A stretch of 22,380 bases of DNA from an uncultured Lachnospiraceae bacterium (GCA_910584785.1 CAJUDX010000049.1:1-22380), one strand, 5' to 3'. Shown: positions 7,187 to 15,414, numbered from the stretch's first letter. Notes: generated by a model not told the origin, from the letters alone. Translations and numbers: made by a program.

Positions 7187-8445
7187 TTATAAAGGAAAAA
7201 ATGCAGGAACAATAAATAAAATACACAGATAAAATAGCAGGGTATGAGGCAGGGTGTATTTTACGAAGTCGGTAAAGCGATAGCCGGCAACCAGCGTCAT
7301 ACTGATCTGAGCGGCAGCCAGGGGGGTTGAACAGGCCAGGCTCGCGGAAAAGTAAATGCCAAGACACATGGTCAGAGGATTAATGCCCAGGGCTGTGCTG
7401 ATGGAAAGACCAATGGGTAGGACAATCAGGATTGCCGTTGAGTTGGTGATAAAGTTGCTGATTGCCAGGGTCAGCAGGCAGAGGACGGCATAAACCAGAA
7501 AACTGGACGGATGATTTCCCAGCATGGAGGAAATGAAGGTTGTCATCAGTTCACCGGATCCGCCGGCATTCAGTGCATTAGCCAGGCCAAGGCAAAAAGC
7601 AAGAAAAAGGACAGATTCCCAGTCCATGGTACTGCGGATGGTCTTGACATTGGTACAGCCGGTGAGGATGCAGAGCATGGCGGCACACATGGCAGTCATA
7701 GCGGTGGAAAGCCATTCCGTAAGATAAAAGAATAACATTGCAGCCAGGATGATCCCAAGGATCATCCTGTGTTTTTTATCATTGGGAGAACATAAGGGCT
7801 TTTCCGTTATACCAGATGGCGTTTCCAGACGAAAATGTTCTTCGCAGCGCCCACCCCAGATGCGATCGCCCAGACGGTAGCCAAAAAGCTGCGTGGAAAG
7901 CAGAAAAAGAAGCAGCATAAGGAAACCAGGAGCAAACATGGTAAACATAGAAAGGCTGGCTCCTGTGGCCTCGAACAGCAGGGCATTTGCTGTTAACTGC
8001 GGGGTGCAGCCGATTAAGGTGCAGCTTCCTCCAAGCATGGTACAGATGGCAAGGTTTAATGTGAGGTTTTTTCTTTTCATCTGGCAGGAAGAGCTGCATG
8101 CGCCGTCAATGATGGGGAGAAAGGCGGCGATAACGGCGGTATTGGCAAGGAACCGGAAATCAGCAGAAACCGCCGCTCATTTTCTTTTGACCAGATCACT
8201 ACCTGTCGTCCAATCCGGGCCGCTGCCCCTGTTTCAAACATGGCATTTCCGATGATCAGCGCGCCAAATAACAGGTAAATAATGCTGCTGGAAAACCCGG
8301 AAAAGGCCTCTTCAAGGGTGCAGACCTGAAATAAAACCATCATCAGGCAGCCTAAAGCGCCGGTAACTACCGGGGGCAGCCATTCCGTAATAAAGAGAAG
8401 GATACACAGCGTTAAAATAAGAAGTCCGATAATGCCGGTTGCCAT
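7187..8445 (-). pseudogene. SLC13/DASS-like carboxylate permease, frameshifted
   Basis: Read on the minus strand, this is one membrane protein of about 419 residues interrupted by a one-base loss. The N-terminal frame (8445 to about 8150) encodes two or three membrane segments. It then runs into a non-hydrophobic, proline-rich tail ending at 8077. Shifting frame near 8151-8156 (GGTTCC on the coding strand, where GGTTTCC would keep frame) restores a continuous membrane protein to 7187. Family-like elements are GGSCTLIGCTPQ and SNFITNSTA, resembling the glycine-rich and SNT motifs of SLC13/ArsB-type carriers for di- and tricarboxylates. AGGAGG sits nine bases before the ATG. It is third after etfB-etfA and probably shares their sigma-54 promoter. 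It may be a true pseudogene or a sequencing error at a short T run. Confidence 0.75.
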
Positions 8446-8522
8446 TGATTATTTCCTCCTGTTCGTCTGTACGTTTTAAGTTTTGCTAAATTCCCTGTAG
8501 GTTAGTATTTCCTTTAATTGAT

Positions 8523-9530
8523 TTAGCTTTCCCTTGCTGCTTTGATTTCTTTTGTCAGGGCAGGAAGCACTTCAAAAAGATTTCCCACGATTCCATAGTC
8601 GGCAATATCAAAAATTGGTGCATCTGCATCTTTATTGATGGCAATGATCACATCCGAACCGCTCATTCCCGCTAAATGCTGGATAGCGCCGGAGATACCG
8701 CAGGCGATGTAGAGTCTTGGCCCCACGGTTTTTCCGGTTTGTCCGACCTGGTGACTGTGACTGATCCAGCCGGCATCCACAGCAGCGCGTGAAGCGCCTA
8801 CCGTCCCGCCTAAGGTATCAGAAAGCTCCTGAATCAGGGCAAAGCCTTCTGCACTTCCGACACCCCGACCACCGGAAACAATAATTTCCGCATTTTCCAA
8901 ATCAACCACTTCTCTGGCAGTTTCCCGGATGGTTTCGATAAGGCGGGTGCGGACAGAAGCGGGATCGATGTTAAACTGTTCATGGATAATTTGAGCTGTT
9001 TTTCCCGACGGCGCAGGTTTTTTAAATACGCCCGGACGTATGGTTCCAATCTGCGGGCGGGAATCCGGGCACATAATCGTAGCCATTAAATTTCCGCCAA
9101 AGGCAGGGCGCGTCCAGGCTACATGACCAGTTTCCTCATCGATATCCAGTGCGGTACAGTCGGCAGTTAAGCCGGTTTTTAAGCGGCAGGAAAGGCGCGG
9201 ACCGAGATCGCGTCCGTTGGGGGTGGCGCCAATCATTAAGATGGAGGGAGCATATTTTTCCACCAGATAGTTAAGGGCTGCGGTATAGGCGTCCGTGCTG
9301 TAAGGCCAAAAGGCTTCATCTTCAAGAACAATCACCTGGTCTGCGCCGTAATTTCCAGCTTCCCTTACCGCTTCTTTTGTATTTTTTCCAAGAATAATGC
9401 CCACCAGAGCGCCATTTTGCTTATCCGCCAGCCTTCGTCCCGGATTTAACAGCTCCAGGCCGACTTTTTTGGGGCTTCCATCCTCCTGTGTCTCAATCAA
9501 TACCCATAAATCATTAGTCTTTGCTGTCAT
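8523..9530 (-). CDS. etfA: Electron transfer flavoprotein alpha subunit (FixB-like)
   Basis: A 335-residue Etf alpha subunit. The N-terminal half is the nucleotide-binding-like domain. The C-terminal half is the FAD domain, seen in GRGVGSAEGF, GASRAAVDAGW, QVGQTGKTVGP and the closing ACGISGAIQHLAGM signature. With the beta subunit it shuttles electrons to or from the acyl-CoA dehydrogenase encoded divergently at 10713. The start is supported by AGGAGG overlapping the etfB stop, with nine bases between the two genes, a clear two-gene unit. The permease remnant follows after about 77 bases. It corresponds to FixB in the enterobacterial carnitine system, but FixC and FixX partners are absent from this window. 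Confidence 0.93.
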   Translation of the reverse strand: MTAKTNDLWVLIETQEDGSPKKVGLELLNPGRRLADKQNGALVGIILGKNTKEAVREAGNYGADQVIVLEDEAFWPYSTDAYTAALNYLVEKYAPSILMIGATPNGRDLGPRLSCRLKTGLTADCTALDIDEETGHVAWTRPAFGGNLMATIMCPDSRPQIGTIRPGVFKKPAPSGKTAQIIHEQFNIDPASVRTRLIETIRETAREVVDLENAEIIVSGGRGVGSAEGFALIQELSDTLGGTVGASRAAVDAGWISHSHQVGQTGKTVGPRLYIACGISGAIQHLAGMSGSDVIIAINKDADAPIFDIADYGIVGNLFEVLPALTKEIKAARES

Positions 9531-9539
9531 AACTTCCTC

Positions 9540-10346
9540 CTACTCTATGATGTGTGCTTCCGAAAGAAGAGAAAAAAGTCTTTGTGCAGAAGCTTTGTCC
9601 GATTCTTCCTGTATTTTGACGCCGCCCTGTTTTTTCGGGGGAACAAAGGTGCTCTTTACGCGGGTGGGCGAACCCTTTAACCCAATGCGGCTTTTATCTA
9701 TTTCAGGAAAATCATCTTCGCCTAATACCGGAATTTCTGCGCGGTTTGCCGCCAGCTTCCGCTTAAGCGTGGGGTAGCGTGGGTCAAATGCTGGTTTGGT
9801 AAAGGTGAGGAGACAGGGAAGGGAGATCGAAAGTCTCTGGTTTTCATCCTCACCTTCTTTAATTACTTCCAATCCATTTTCCGTTAATTTAGCTTCCAGG
9901 GCATAAGTAATCTGAGGAAGTCCCAGGTGTTCGGCAATTTCCGGTCCCACCTGGGCAGTATCACCGTCAATGGCCTGTTTTCCGCAGAAAATGGCGTCAA
10001 ATTTTCCCTCTTTTTCTTCCACTTTTTGAATGGCACAGGAAAGGATATAGCTGGTTGCCAGAGTGTCCGATCCGCCAAAGGCGCGTCCGCTGACCAGATA
10101 GGCTTTGTCTGCGGCGATGGCAAGACACTCCTTTAATGCTGCCTTTGCCTGTTCCGGCCCCATACTTAAGGCGATAATTTTTGTATCCGGGTGGCTGTCC
10201 CTGATACGGGCAGCGGCCTCTAAGGCATAGCTGTCAAAGGGGTTAACAATGCTGGGAACGCCGCTTCGGATTAAGGTGTTGGTGACCGGGTCGATTTTAA
10301 TTTCGGTGGTATCCGGCACCTGCTTTACACAAACTAAAATATTCAT
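9540..10346 (-). CDS. etfB: Electron transfer flavoprotein beta subunit (FixA-like)
   Basis: A 268-residue Etf beta subunit and obligate partner of etfA. The Etf-beta signature region reads LEVIKEGEDENQRLSISLP followed by CLLTF. The stretch AIDGDTAQVGPEIAEHLG resembles the one in clostridial Etf beta subunits that hold a second FAD and bifurcate electrons, as in butyryl-CoA dehydrogenase/Etf complexes. Bifurcation is therefore possible but not shown. A GTG at 10352 is in frame, but AAGGAG would be two bases from it. The ATG at 10346 has eight bases and is preferred. A strong sigma-54 promoter candidate lies 46 bases upstream, so the etfB-etfA-permease unit is probably controlled by the activator encoded at 17054. 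Confidence 0.93.
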   Translation of the reverse strand: MNILVCVKQVPDTTEIKIDPVTNTLIRSGVPSIVNPFDSYALEAAARIRDSHPDTKIIALSMGPEQAKAALKECLAIAADKAYLVSGRAFGGSDTLATSYILSCAIQKVEEKEGKFDAIFCGKQAIDGDTAQVGPEIAEHLGLPQITYALEAKLTENGLEVIKEGEDENQRLSISLPCLLTFTKPAFDPRYPTLKRKLAANRAEIPVLGEDDFPEIDKSRIGLKGSPTRVKSTFVPPKKQGGVKIQEESDKASAQRLFSLLSEAHIIE

Positions 10347-10391
10347 TTGCACATCTCCTTATTTTTTTGATTTGGGAATACTGAATACATA

Positions 10392-10407
10392 AGCAAATCT
10401 CATGCCA
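10392..10407 (-). promoter_or_regulatory. Sigma-54 promoter (-24/-12) for etfB-etfA
   Basis: On the minus strand the bases read TGGCATGAGATTTGCT, against the consensus TGGCAC-N5-TTGCW. The invariant GG and GC are exactly ten bases apart (GG at 10406-10405, GC at 10394-10393). Only one core base departs from consensus. Transcription would start near 10381, about 35 bases before the etfB ATG. No good sigma-A promoter is visible here. Confidence 0.8.
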
Positions 10408-10446
10408 GAAAAAAAAATCTGTACGAAAAAGCATGCTGGCAGGAAT

Positions 10447-10573
10447 TTGCGTTTGCAGGCGGCGGACAAAGCAGGGAAAAGCGGAAGATTTTTGCCGGTT
10501 TTTTGTCTGCGGGTGGAAGAAAATTGCCGTATGGTATCGATATAAGGTCTGAATCAGGATTGCGATTTACGCA
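10447..10573. promoter_or_regulatory. Candidate activator-binding (enhancer) region
   Basis: Between the two divergent sigma-54 promoters are two similar motifs: TTGCGTTTGCAGGC (from 10447) and TTGCGATTTACGCAGGC (from 10560), the second containing the inverted pair TGCG-N5-CGCA. There is also an inverted pair GCGGACAAA (10462-10470) and TTTGTCTGC (10502-10510). Fis-HTH activators bind inverted repeats 80-200 bases from the promoter, which fits. Which of these, if any, is bound is unknown. The rest of the 366-base gap shows no gene. Confidence 0.35.
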
Positions 10574-10616
10574 GGCAGCAGCCAAATATCCATGGATTTT
10601 GTTCAAAAAGAGAAAG

Positions 10617-10632
10617 TGGCATGGAAAATGCT
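10617..10632 (+). promoter_or_regulatory. Sigma-54 promoter (-24/-12) for the acyl-CoA operon
   Basis: TGGCATGGAAAATGCT matches TGGCAC-N5-TTGCW, with GG at 10618-10619, GC at 10630-10631 and the required ten bases between. Transcription would start near 10643, about 70 bases before the dehydrogenase ATG. It faces away from the etfB promoter, so a single enhancer region could serve both. Confidence 0.72.
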
Positions 10633-10712
10633 AATTGAATAAAGTATAAGCCATGGACAAGAAAAAATACCTGTTTCTTGCATGGCAGCAACAGGAAAGG
10701 AGAATAAGGTGT

Positions 10713-11864
10713 ATGAGTGAGTATCGTTTAATGACAGAGGATCAGCGTGACATGGTGGAGTTGGTTAAGGGGTTTTTAATGAAGGAATATCTGCCGCTGG
10801 TGCCGGAGTATGACCAAAAAGGAGAGTATCCCATGGAAATCCATAAAAAAATGGGTGAGCTTGGATTATTTGCCATGGATATTCCCGAAGAATACGGCGG
10901 CCTTGGACTGGACGCAGTGTCCGTTTGCCTGATCCGTGAAGCCATGGGGTATGTGGATGCCGGTTTTGCTTCTTCATTTTCGGCTTCGACTTTTGGGATT
11001 AAGCCGGTTTTATTAGCCGGCACAGAGGAACAGAAAAAAACTTATGGGGCAAGACTTGCCGAGGGACAGATTTCTGCGATGTGCCTGACGGAACCGCAGT
11101 CCGGTTCCGATATGGGCAATACGAAATGTAAGGCAGTCCGGGATGGCGATTCCTATATTTTAAACGGAACCAAGTGCTTTATTACGAATGGCGGCATTGC
11201 TGATATTTTTACTGTGGCGGCTGCGACAGCCCCGGAGCTGAGAAATAACGGAATTTCTTTATTTATTGTGGACCGTAATGCACCCGGTGTCAGTGTGGGA
11301 AAGGAAGAAAATAAGCTGGGTATCCGAACCTCCAATACAACGGATGTCATCTTTGAAGATGTGCGGGTTCCGGCATCAGCATTGATAGGCGAAGAAAATG
11401 CTGGCTTTGCCATCAGCCAAAAGCTTTTGGCAAGAACCCGTCCTACCGGAATGGCAGCGGGAATCGGTCTGGCACAGCGGGCTTTAGACCTGGCGATAGA
11501 TTATGCGCAGCAGAGAATTACCTTTGGAAAGCCCATTGCCAGCAGACAGGCAATTAAATTTAAACTGGCGGATATGGAAATTAAGATTCAGACAGCAAGG
11601 GCCCAGCTTTTGTATAATGCCATGTTAATCGATCAGGGAATTTATGACAGTCTAATTGGTTCCATCACAAAAACCTATGTATCTGAAGTAGCCTTTGAGG
11701 TGGCAAATGAAGCGGTGCAGATTTTTGGCGGCTACGGCTACAGCCGGGAATATCCGGTAGAAAAACTTCTGCGCGATGCAAGAATTTACTCGCTGTTTGA
11801 GGGAACAAATGAAATTCAGCGAATGGTTATCGGCGGCGCGCTGGCTCCAAAGAAAAAAGCATAA
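10713..11864 (+). CDS. Acyl-CoA dehydrogenase
   Basis: A 383-residue FAD acyl-CoA dehydrogenase with the full three-domain layout: helical N-domain to about 120, beta domain to about 230 (LTEPQSGSDMG, then CFITNGG), and a helical C-domain (RITFGKPIASRQAI; IFGGYGYSREYPVEKLLRDA). The catalytic base is present as Glu363 in LFEGTNEIQR. E. coli CaiA has Gly at that place by my recollection, so this enzyme looks more like a butyryl-CoA-type dehydrogenase than a crotonobetainyl-CoA reductase. It exchanges electrons with the divergent EtfAB. An upstream in-frame ATG at 10653 lacks a ribosome site, whereas AAAGGAGA (10696-10703) serves ATG 10713. It is first in the plus-strand operon. The direction of the reaction in vivo and the acyl chain are not known. 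Confidence 0.9.
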   Translation: MSEYRLMTEDQRDMVELVKGFLMKEYLPLVPEYDQKGEYPMEIHKKMGELGLFAMDIPEEYGGLGLDAVSVCLIREAMGYVDAGFASSFSASTFGIKPVLLAGTEEQKKTYGARLAEGQISAMCLTEPQSGSDMGNTKCKAVRDGDSYILNGTKCFITNGGIADIFTVAAATAPELRNNGISLFIVDRNAPGVSVGKEENKLGIRTSNTTDVIFEDVRVPASALIGEENAGFAISQKLLARTRPTGMAAGIGLAQRALDLAIDYAQQRITFGKPIASRQAIKFKLADMEIKIQTARAQLLYNAMLIDQGIYDSLIGSITKTYVSEVAFEVANEAVQIFGGYGYSREYPVEKLLRDARIYSLFEGTNEIQRMVIGGALAPKKKA

Positions 11865-11899
11865 AACGAAAAAAGAATAAAACGAAAAAGCATAAAGCG
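11853..11899 (+). repeat. A-rich tandem repeat, three copies of 15-16 bases
   Basis: Three near-identical units follow one another: 11853-11868 (ending CATAAAACG), 11869-11884 (GAATAAAACG) and 11885-11899 (CATAAAGCG). The first unit holds the last codons and stop of the dehydrogenase. They fill the start of the 138-base gap to the crotonase gene and look like slippage products. Confidence 0.7.
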
Positions 11900-12002
11900 A
11901 AAGAGCCAGGCTACAGAGAAAAAATAAAAAAGGAACTTAAAAACCAGATCAATAAAGGCTTGGAGATTTCGGAAGCCTGTATAAGAAAAAGGAGAAAAAA
12001 TA

Positions 12003-12800
12003 ATGCTGTGGAAAGAGTATGAAGGTGTTTTACTTGAGCGTGAGGAAGGTGCAGCTGTGATTACCTTAAATGATCCGGCAAATATGAACCCGGTGACAGT
12101 GACAACCATGGATTATCTGTGCGATGCCCTGCGGCTGTGCGAACAGGATGAGGAGATTCGCGTGATTGTTCTGCGTGGGGCTGGCGGGAATTTTTCTGCC
12201 GGGGGCAATGTAAAGGCAATGAAGGAGAGATTGGACAAGGGAATCAATACGGCAAAGGAGGGGATACGTGCCGGAGGTGAGTTTATGATGCGCCTGCGCA
12301 CAATTGCCAAGCCGACCATTGCCTGGATTGAGGGTGCGGTAGCCGGGGCAGGGATGAGCATAGCGATGTGCTGTGATTTTTCAATAGCAGCAGAAGATGC
12401 CAAAATGGTCTTTGCCTTTGTCAATATAGGATTTGTCCCGGATTGCGGAATTACCCATATGCTGACCAAATCCATAGGGCGAACAAGGGCAACAGAGCTG
12501 TTAATGAGCGGGCGGCGCTTCAGCGGGGCGGATGCTGCACAGTGGGGAATGATTACAGCAGCTGTTCCCAGGGAGAATCTGGAGGAAACAGTGCAGAAAT
12601 ATATTTACAAATATTCTCATGGACCAGGTGTGGCCTATGCCCAGATTAAGAAAATGATCAACAGCTGCACCATGCGGGAGTTAAATGCCTGTATGCAGGA
12701 AGAAGTGGGAGCGCAGTATATTTGCAGCAAAACGGAAGATCATAAGGCTGCCGTGGATGCATTCTGCGAAAAAAGAAAACCGGAGTTTAAAGGAAGGTAA
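12003..12800 (+). CDS. Crotonase-fold enoyl-CoA hydratase/isomerase family protein
   Basis: A 265-residue crotonase-superfamily enzyme. Oxyanion-hole segments are GGNFSAGGNV (61-70) and GAVAGAGMSIAMCCD (111-125). The two glutamates that activate water in true hydratases (rat Glu144 and Glu164) align with Ser119 and Asn141. Asp147 in the FVPDCG turn matches the catalytic Asp of PaaG-type isomerases. It is therefore more likely a double-bond isomerase or a different acyl-CoA chemistry than a hydratase such as CaiD. AAGGAG eight bases before the ATG supports the start. The MFS gene starts 12 bases after its stop, showing one operon with the transporter and upstream dehydrogenase. The exact reaction is inferred from residues only. 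Confidence 0.85.
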   Translation: MLWKEYEGVLLEREEGAAVITLNDPANMNPVTVTTMDYLCDALRLCEQDEEIRVIVLRGAGGNFSAGGNVKAMKERLDKGINTAKEGIRAGGEFMMRLRTIAKPTIAWIEGAVAGAGMSIAMCCDFSIAAEDAKMVFAFVNIGFVPDCGITHMLTKSIGRTRATELLMSGRRFSGADAAQWGMITAAVPRENLEETVQKYIYKYSHGPGVAYAQIKKMINSCTMRELNACMQEEVGAQYICSKTEDHKAAVDAFCEKRKPEFKGR

Positions 12801-12812
12801 GAGGGAAATTCT

Positions 12813-14105
12813 ATGGGAAAGAAGAATGTATTTACCATCGACGGACGTTTTTACTATGGATGGGTAATGCTGCTGTGCGGATTTATGACGATGTTTATCT
12901 GCTATGTGGTAAAGGCAAATTGTTCATCGTTATTTTATACCCCGATTTGTGAAGAACTTGGGGTGACAAGAACTGCCTACACACAGACCAATACGGTTCT
13001 TACGATAACCATGCTGATTGGGTCGGCGTTTATTGGGAAGATTTATAAGAAATATCCGGTTAAGTATGTACTGACCGGATGTATCCTCCTGACCTGCCTG
13101 TGTTATCTTGGCATGTCCCGTTCCCATTCTCTGTGGCAGTTTTATCTGTTTTCCGCAATTCAGGGCTTTGGGTGGGCCGGTGCAACAAATCTTCCGGTAA
13201 GCATTATGGTCAGTAACTGGTTTGGGCCTAAGATTAAGGGAACAGCAATGTCCATCGGTATGCTGGGAAGCGGCGCAGGTGCATTGGTATGGGTCAATGT
13301 GATCAGTGGCATCATTGCCAGCAACGGCTGGCGCAGCGCCTACCTTGCCATGGCGGGAGTGAATGCAATAATGATTCCGATTGCTCTGCTTTTAGTAGTC
13401 AGTATGCCAAGCGATAAGGGATTTGAGACCAGAGTTGGCGACCCTTCGCCGGAGGAAGTAGCGGCAGCGGGCGGTGTATCTACCCAGAAAACCGGGATTA
13501 CCGGGAAACAGGCGTTAAGAACGAGCCGGTGGTGGTTTCAATGGATTGCCGCATGTGTGACGATGATTGGGGCTTCGGCATTTTCTTCGCAGTGTGTGGC
13601 GTATTTTACGGATATTACAGGGGATAAAACCCAGGCTGCTTTGATTTATTCGGGTGCATTGGGAACGCTTGTTTTGGGAAAATTTATTCTGGGGGCGATT
13701 TCTGATGTTATCCACATCAAGCGTACAGCGGTAATCGCGCCATTGTTTTATGCCGCGGTATTTATCTGTATGGCATTGTCAGCAACAAATCTTGGTTTTT
13801 CCAAGGGGATGGCATTGTTTTATATGATTGGCGGTTCGATTCCTTCGGTTATCCCGGCACTGATTACAGTACGGAACTTCGGGGATAAGGAATTTGGGGT
13901 AATGAATGGATGGATGAATATGGCAGGAAATGTCGGGCAGATTATCGGGCCGACAGTGGCAGCGTTTATTTTTGATATGACGGGTACATATCGTCTGGCC
14001 TGGATAATGTTTGCAGTTTTGATGGTGATTGTGGGCTTATTGTATGCTGCGTCAAATGTGAGCAGTAAAAAGCAGATTGAAGCGCTGGGGTATGTGCCGC
14101 AGTAG
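12813..14105 (+). CDS. MFS transporter, OFA/monocarboxylate type
   Basis: A 430-residue major facilitator protein with about twelve membrane segments in two halves, joined by a hydrophilic central loop at about 205-240. The N-terminal FYYGWVMLLCGFM resembles the opening of oxalate:formate antiporter and monocarboxylate carriers, which move small organic anions. GAGALVWVNVISG and the R-S-A-Y-L region in the first half fit the same group. It starts 12 bases after the crotonase gene with GAGGG seven bases before the ATG. It probably imports the acid that the CoA ligase and CoA-transferase activate, or exchanges it for the reduced product. The substrate cannot be read from sequence. It would be the only intact uptake system of the island, since the SLC13-like permease is frameshifted. 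Confidence 0.85.
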   Translation: MGKKNVFTIDGRFYYGWVMLLCGFMTMFICYVVKANCSSLFYTPICEELGVTRTAYTQTNTVLTITMLIGSAFIGKIYKKYPVKYVLTGCILLTCLCYLGMSRSHSLWQFYLFSAIQGFGWAGATNLPVSIMVSNWFGPKIKGTAMSIGMLGSGAGALVWVNVISGIIASNGWRSAYLAMAGVNAIMIPIALLLVVSMPSDKGFETRVGDPSPEEVAAAGGVSTQKTGITGKQALRTSRWWFQWIAACVTMIGASAFSSQCVAYFTDITGDKTQAALIYSGALGTLVLGKFILGAISDVIHIKRTAVIAPLFYAAVFICMALSATNLGFSKGMALFYMIGGSIPSVIPALITVRNFGDKEFGVMNGWMNMAGNVGQIIGPTVAAFIFDMTGTYRLAWIMFAVLMVIVGLLYAASNVSSKKQIEALGYVPQ

Positions 14106-14163
14106 GTGGTTATGCGGCCTGTCCGGCGGATACTTAAAGGAAAAGAAAAAGGAGGAAAAAAGC

Positions 14164-15378
14164 ATGGAAGAACGAAAATTGCCCCTTGAAGGGCTGAAGG
14201 TGATAGAATTAGGGACGCATTTTGCAGTTCCCAGTGTTACCCGTATGCTGGCGGACTGGGGAGCTGACGTGGTTAAGGTGGAAAGCATTGCCGGGGATGC
14301 CTGGAGGATTGTAGGACGGAACCAGAAATGCCCGATTACCGATGAAGAAAATCCCTTTTTTATGGTGCCGAATGCCAATAAAAAATTTGTTGCCTTAAAT
14401 TTAAAAGAGGAACAGGGGAAGGAAGCCTTAATTAAGCTGATTGGCACAGCGGAAATTTTTATCAGCAATATGCGGATGCCGGCGTTAACGAAGCTGGGGT
14501 TTGATTATAAGCAGCTTTCTGCACAGTACCCGGAGCTGATTTATGTGCACTTTACCGGTTACGGGTATAAGGGGCCAGATGCGGCGAAGCCTGGGTTTGA
14601 TTCCGTGGCTTTTTGGGCAAGGTCCGGGGCGATGCTGGATTGGGGGACGAAAGGGAATTTTCCGTTCCTGGCCCCGACGGGGGCCGGGGATGCCATGACG
14701 GGTTCGATTCTCTGCGCAGGTGTTTTGGCTGCGCTGATTGGCAAGCGTGAGACAGGGAAGGGAACCTTTGTTTCTTCCTCCCTGATGGGAAGTTCGATTT
14801 GGTATAATAATGCAGCTGTGGTTTCAACACAGTATGGCAATCAGTTCCCCAAAGATAAGGATCACCCAGCGAACCCGTTTGGCTGGCAGTATGAGTGTGC
14901 CGACGGAGAGTGGCTGATGATTGGGGTTGTGGATTATGCCGATGCTTACCGGAAGATTTTCCATCTCTTTGGGCGGGATGATATGCTGGAGGATGAACGG
15001 TTTAACACGATTACAGCAGTTCAGCAGCACATGGATGAATTTATGCCTGTTTTGCGGGGATACTTTAAGACAAAACCAAGGGATGAATGGGTGAAACTGA
15101 TTGGGGATTTGAATATTGTCATCGGAAAAATCGGACACATCAGCGAATTGGCCGGGGATGAACAGGCATTGGCAAATGGGTTTGTTCAGCCAGTTACCTT
15201 CCCTAGTGGAAAGACGGTGGCGATGCCTGCAGTCCCGGTGGAATTTTCCGCTTATGATACGGCATTGCGCTATGAAAAGACCGGAGCTGTGGGACGGGAT
15301 ACGGATGAGGTCCTTTCTTGGGTTGGCTATACCGGGGAGCAGGTCGAGGAAATGAGAAAACAGGGAATTGTGAAGTAA
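14164..15378 (+). CDS. CaiB/BaiF-type (family III) CoA-transferase
   Basis: A 404-residue family III CoA-transferase, the group of formyl-CoA, crotonobetainyl-CoA:carnitine and bile-acid CoA-transferases. Such enzymes move CoA between carboxylates via an aspartyl-CoA anhydride. The N-terminal motif LEGLKVIELGTHFAVP and GADVVKVE are typical, and the catalytic Asp is Asp176 in GAGDAMTG. AARS-like PGFDSVAFWARSG precedes it. An in-frame ATG 29 codons upstream overlaps the MFS gene. The ATG at 14164 is preferred because AAGGAGG (14149-14155) is eight bases away. In this operon it probably hands CoA from the reduced product to fresh substrate, saving ATP, while the ligase primes the cycle. Substrate within the family is unknown. 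Confidence 0.9.
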   Translation: MEERKLPLEGLKVIELGTHFAVPSVTRMLADWGADVVKVESIAGDAWRIVGRNQKCPITDEENPFFMVPNANKKFVALNLKEEQGKEALIKLIGTAEIFISNMRMPALTKLGFDYKQLSAQYPELIYVHFTGYGYKGPDAAKPGFDSVAFWARSGAMLDWGTKGNFPFLAPTGAGDAMTGSILCAGVLAALIGKRETGKGTFVSSSLMGSSIWYNNAAVVSTQYGNQFPKDKDHPANPFGWQYECADGEWLMIGVVDYADAYRKIFHLFGRDDMLEDERFNTITAVQQHMDEFMPVLRGYFKTKPRDEWVKLIGDLNIVIGKIGHISELAGDEQALANGFVQPVTFPSGKTVAMPAVPVEFSAYDTALRYEKTGAVGRDTDEVLSWVGYTGEQVEEMRKQGIVK

Positions 15379-15385
15379 TGGCAGT

Positions 15386-15414
15386 TTGACAAAAAAGAAA
15401 ATATCCGATAGGAT
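15386..15414 (+). promoter_or_regulatory. Sigma-A promoter of the sensor-activator pair
   Basis: A perfect TTGACA (15386-15391), a 17-base spacer and TAGGAT (15409-15414) lie just after the CoA-transferase stop. Start would be near 15421, about 54 bases before the sensor ATG. This would let the regulators be made before the sigma-54 promoters are active. Confidence 0.6.

Noticed and set aside
7893..8255. Plus-strand open frame of 120 codons across the permease frameshift
   Set aside because: It is antisense to a clear membrane-protein gene, without ribosome site or family features.
8077..8445. The N-terminal permease fragment as a separate small gene
   Set aside because: Its last 25 or so residues are not membrane-like, and a one-base shift joins it smoothly to the downstream half, so one broken gene explains both.
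10436..10451. TGGCAG followed by TTGCG as a third sigma-54 element
   Set aside because: GG and GC are only nine bases apart; sigma-54 tolerates this spacing poorly. It is more likely part of the enhancer region.
10713..15378. Direct naming of the enzymes as caiA, caiD and caiB
   Set aside because: Active-site residues of the dehydrogenase and crotonase do not match the E. coli enzymes, so substrate-specific symbols are not justified.
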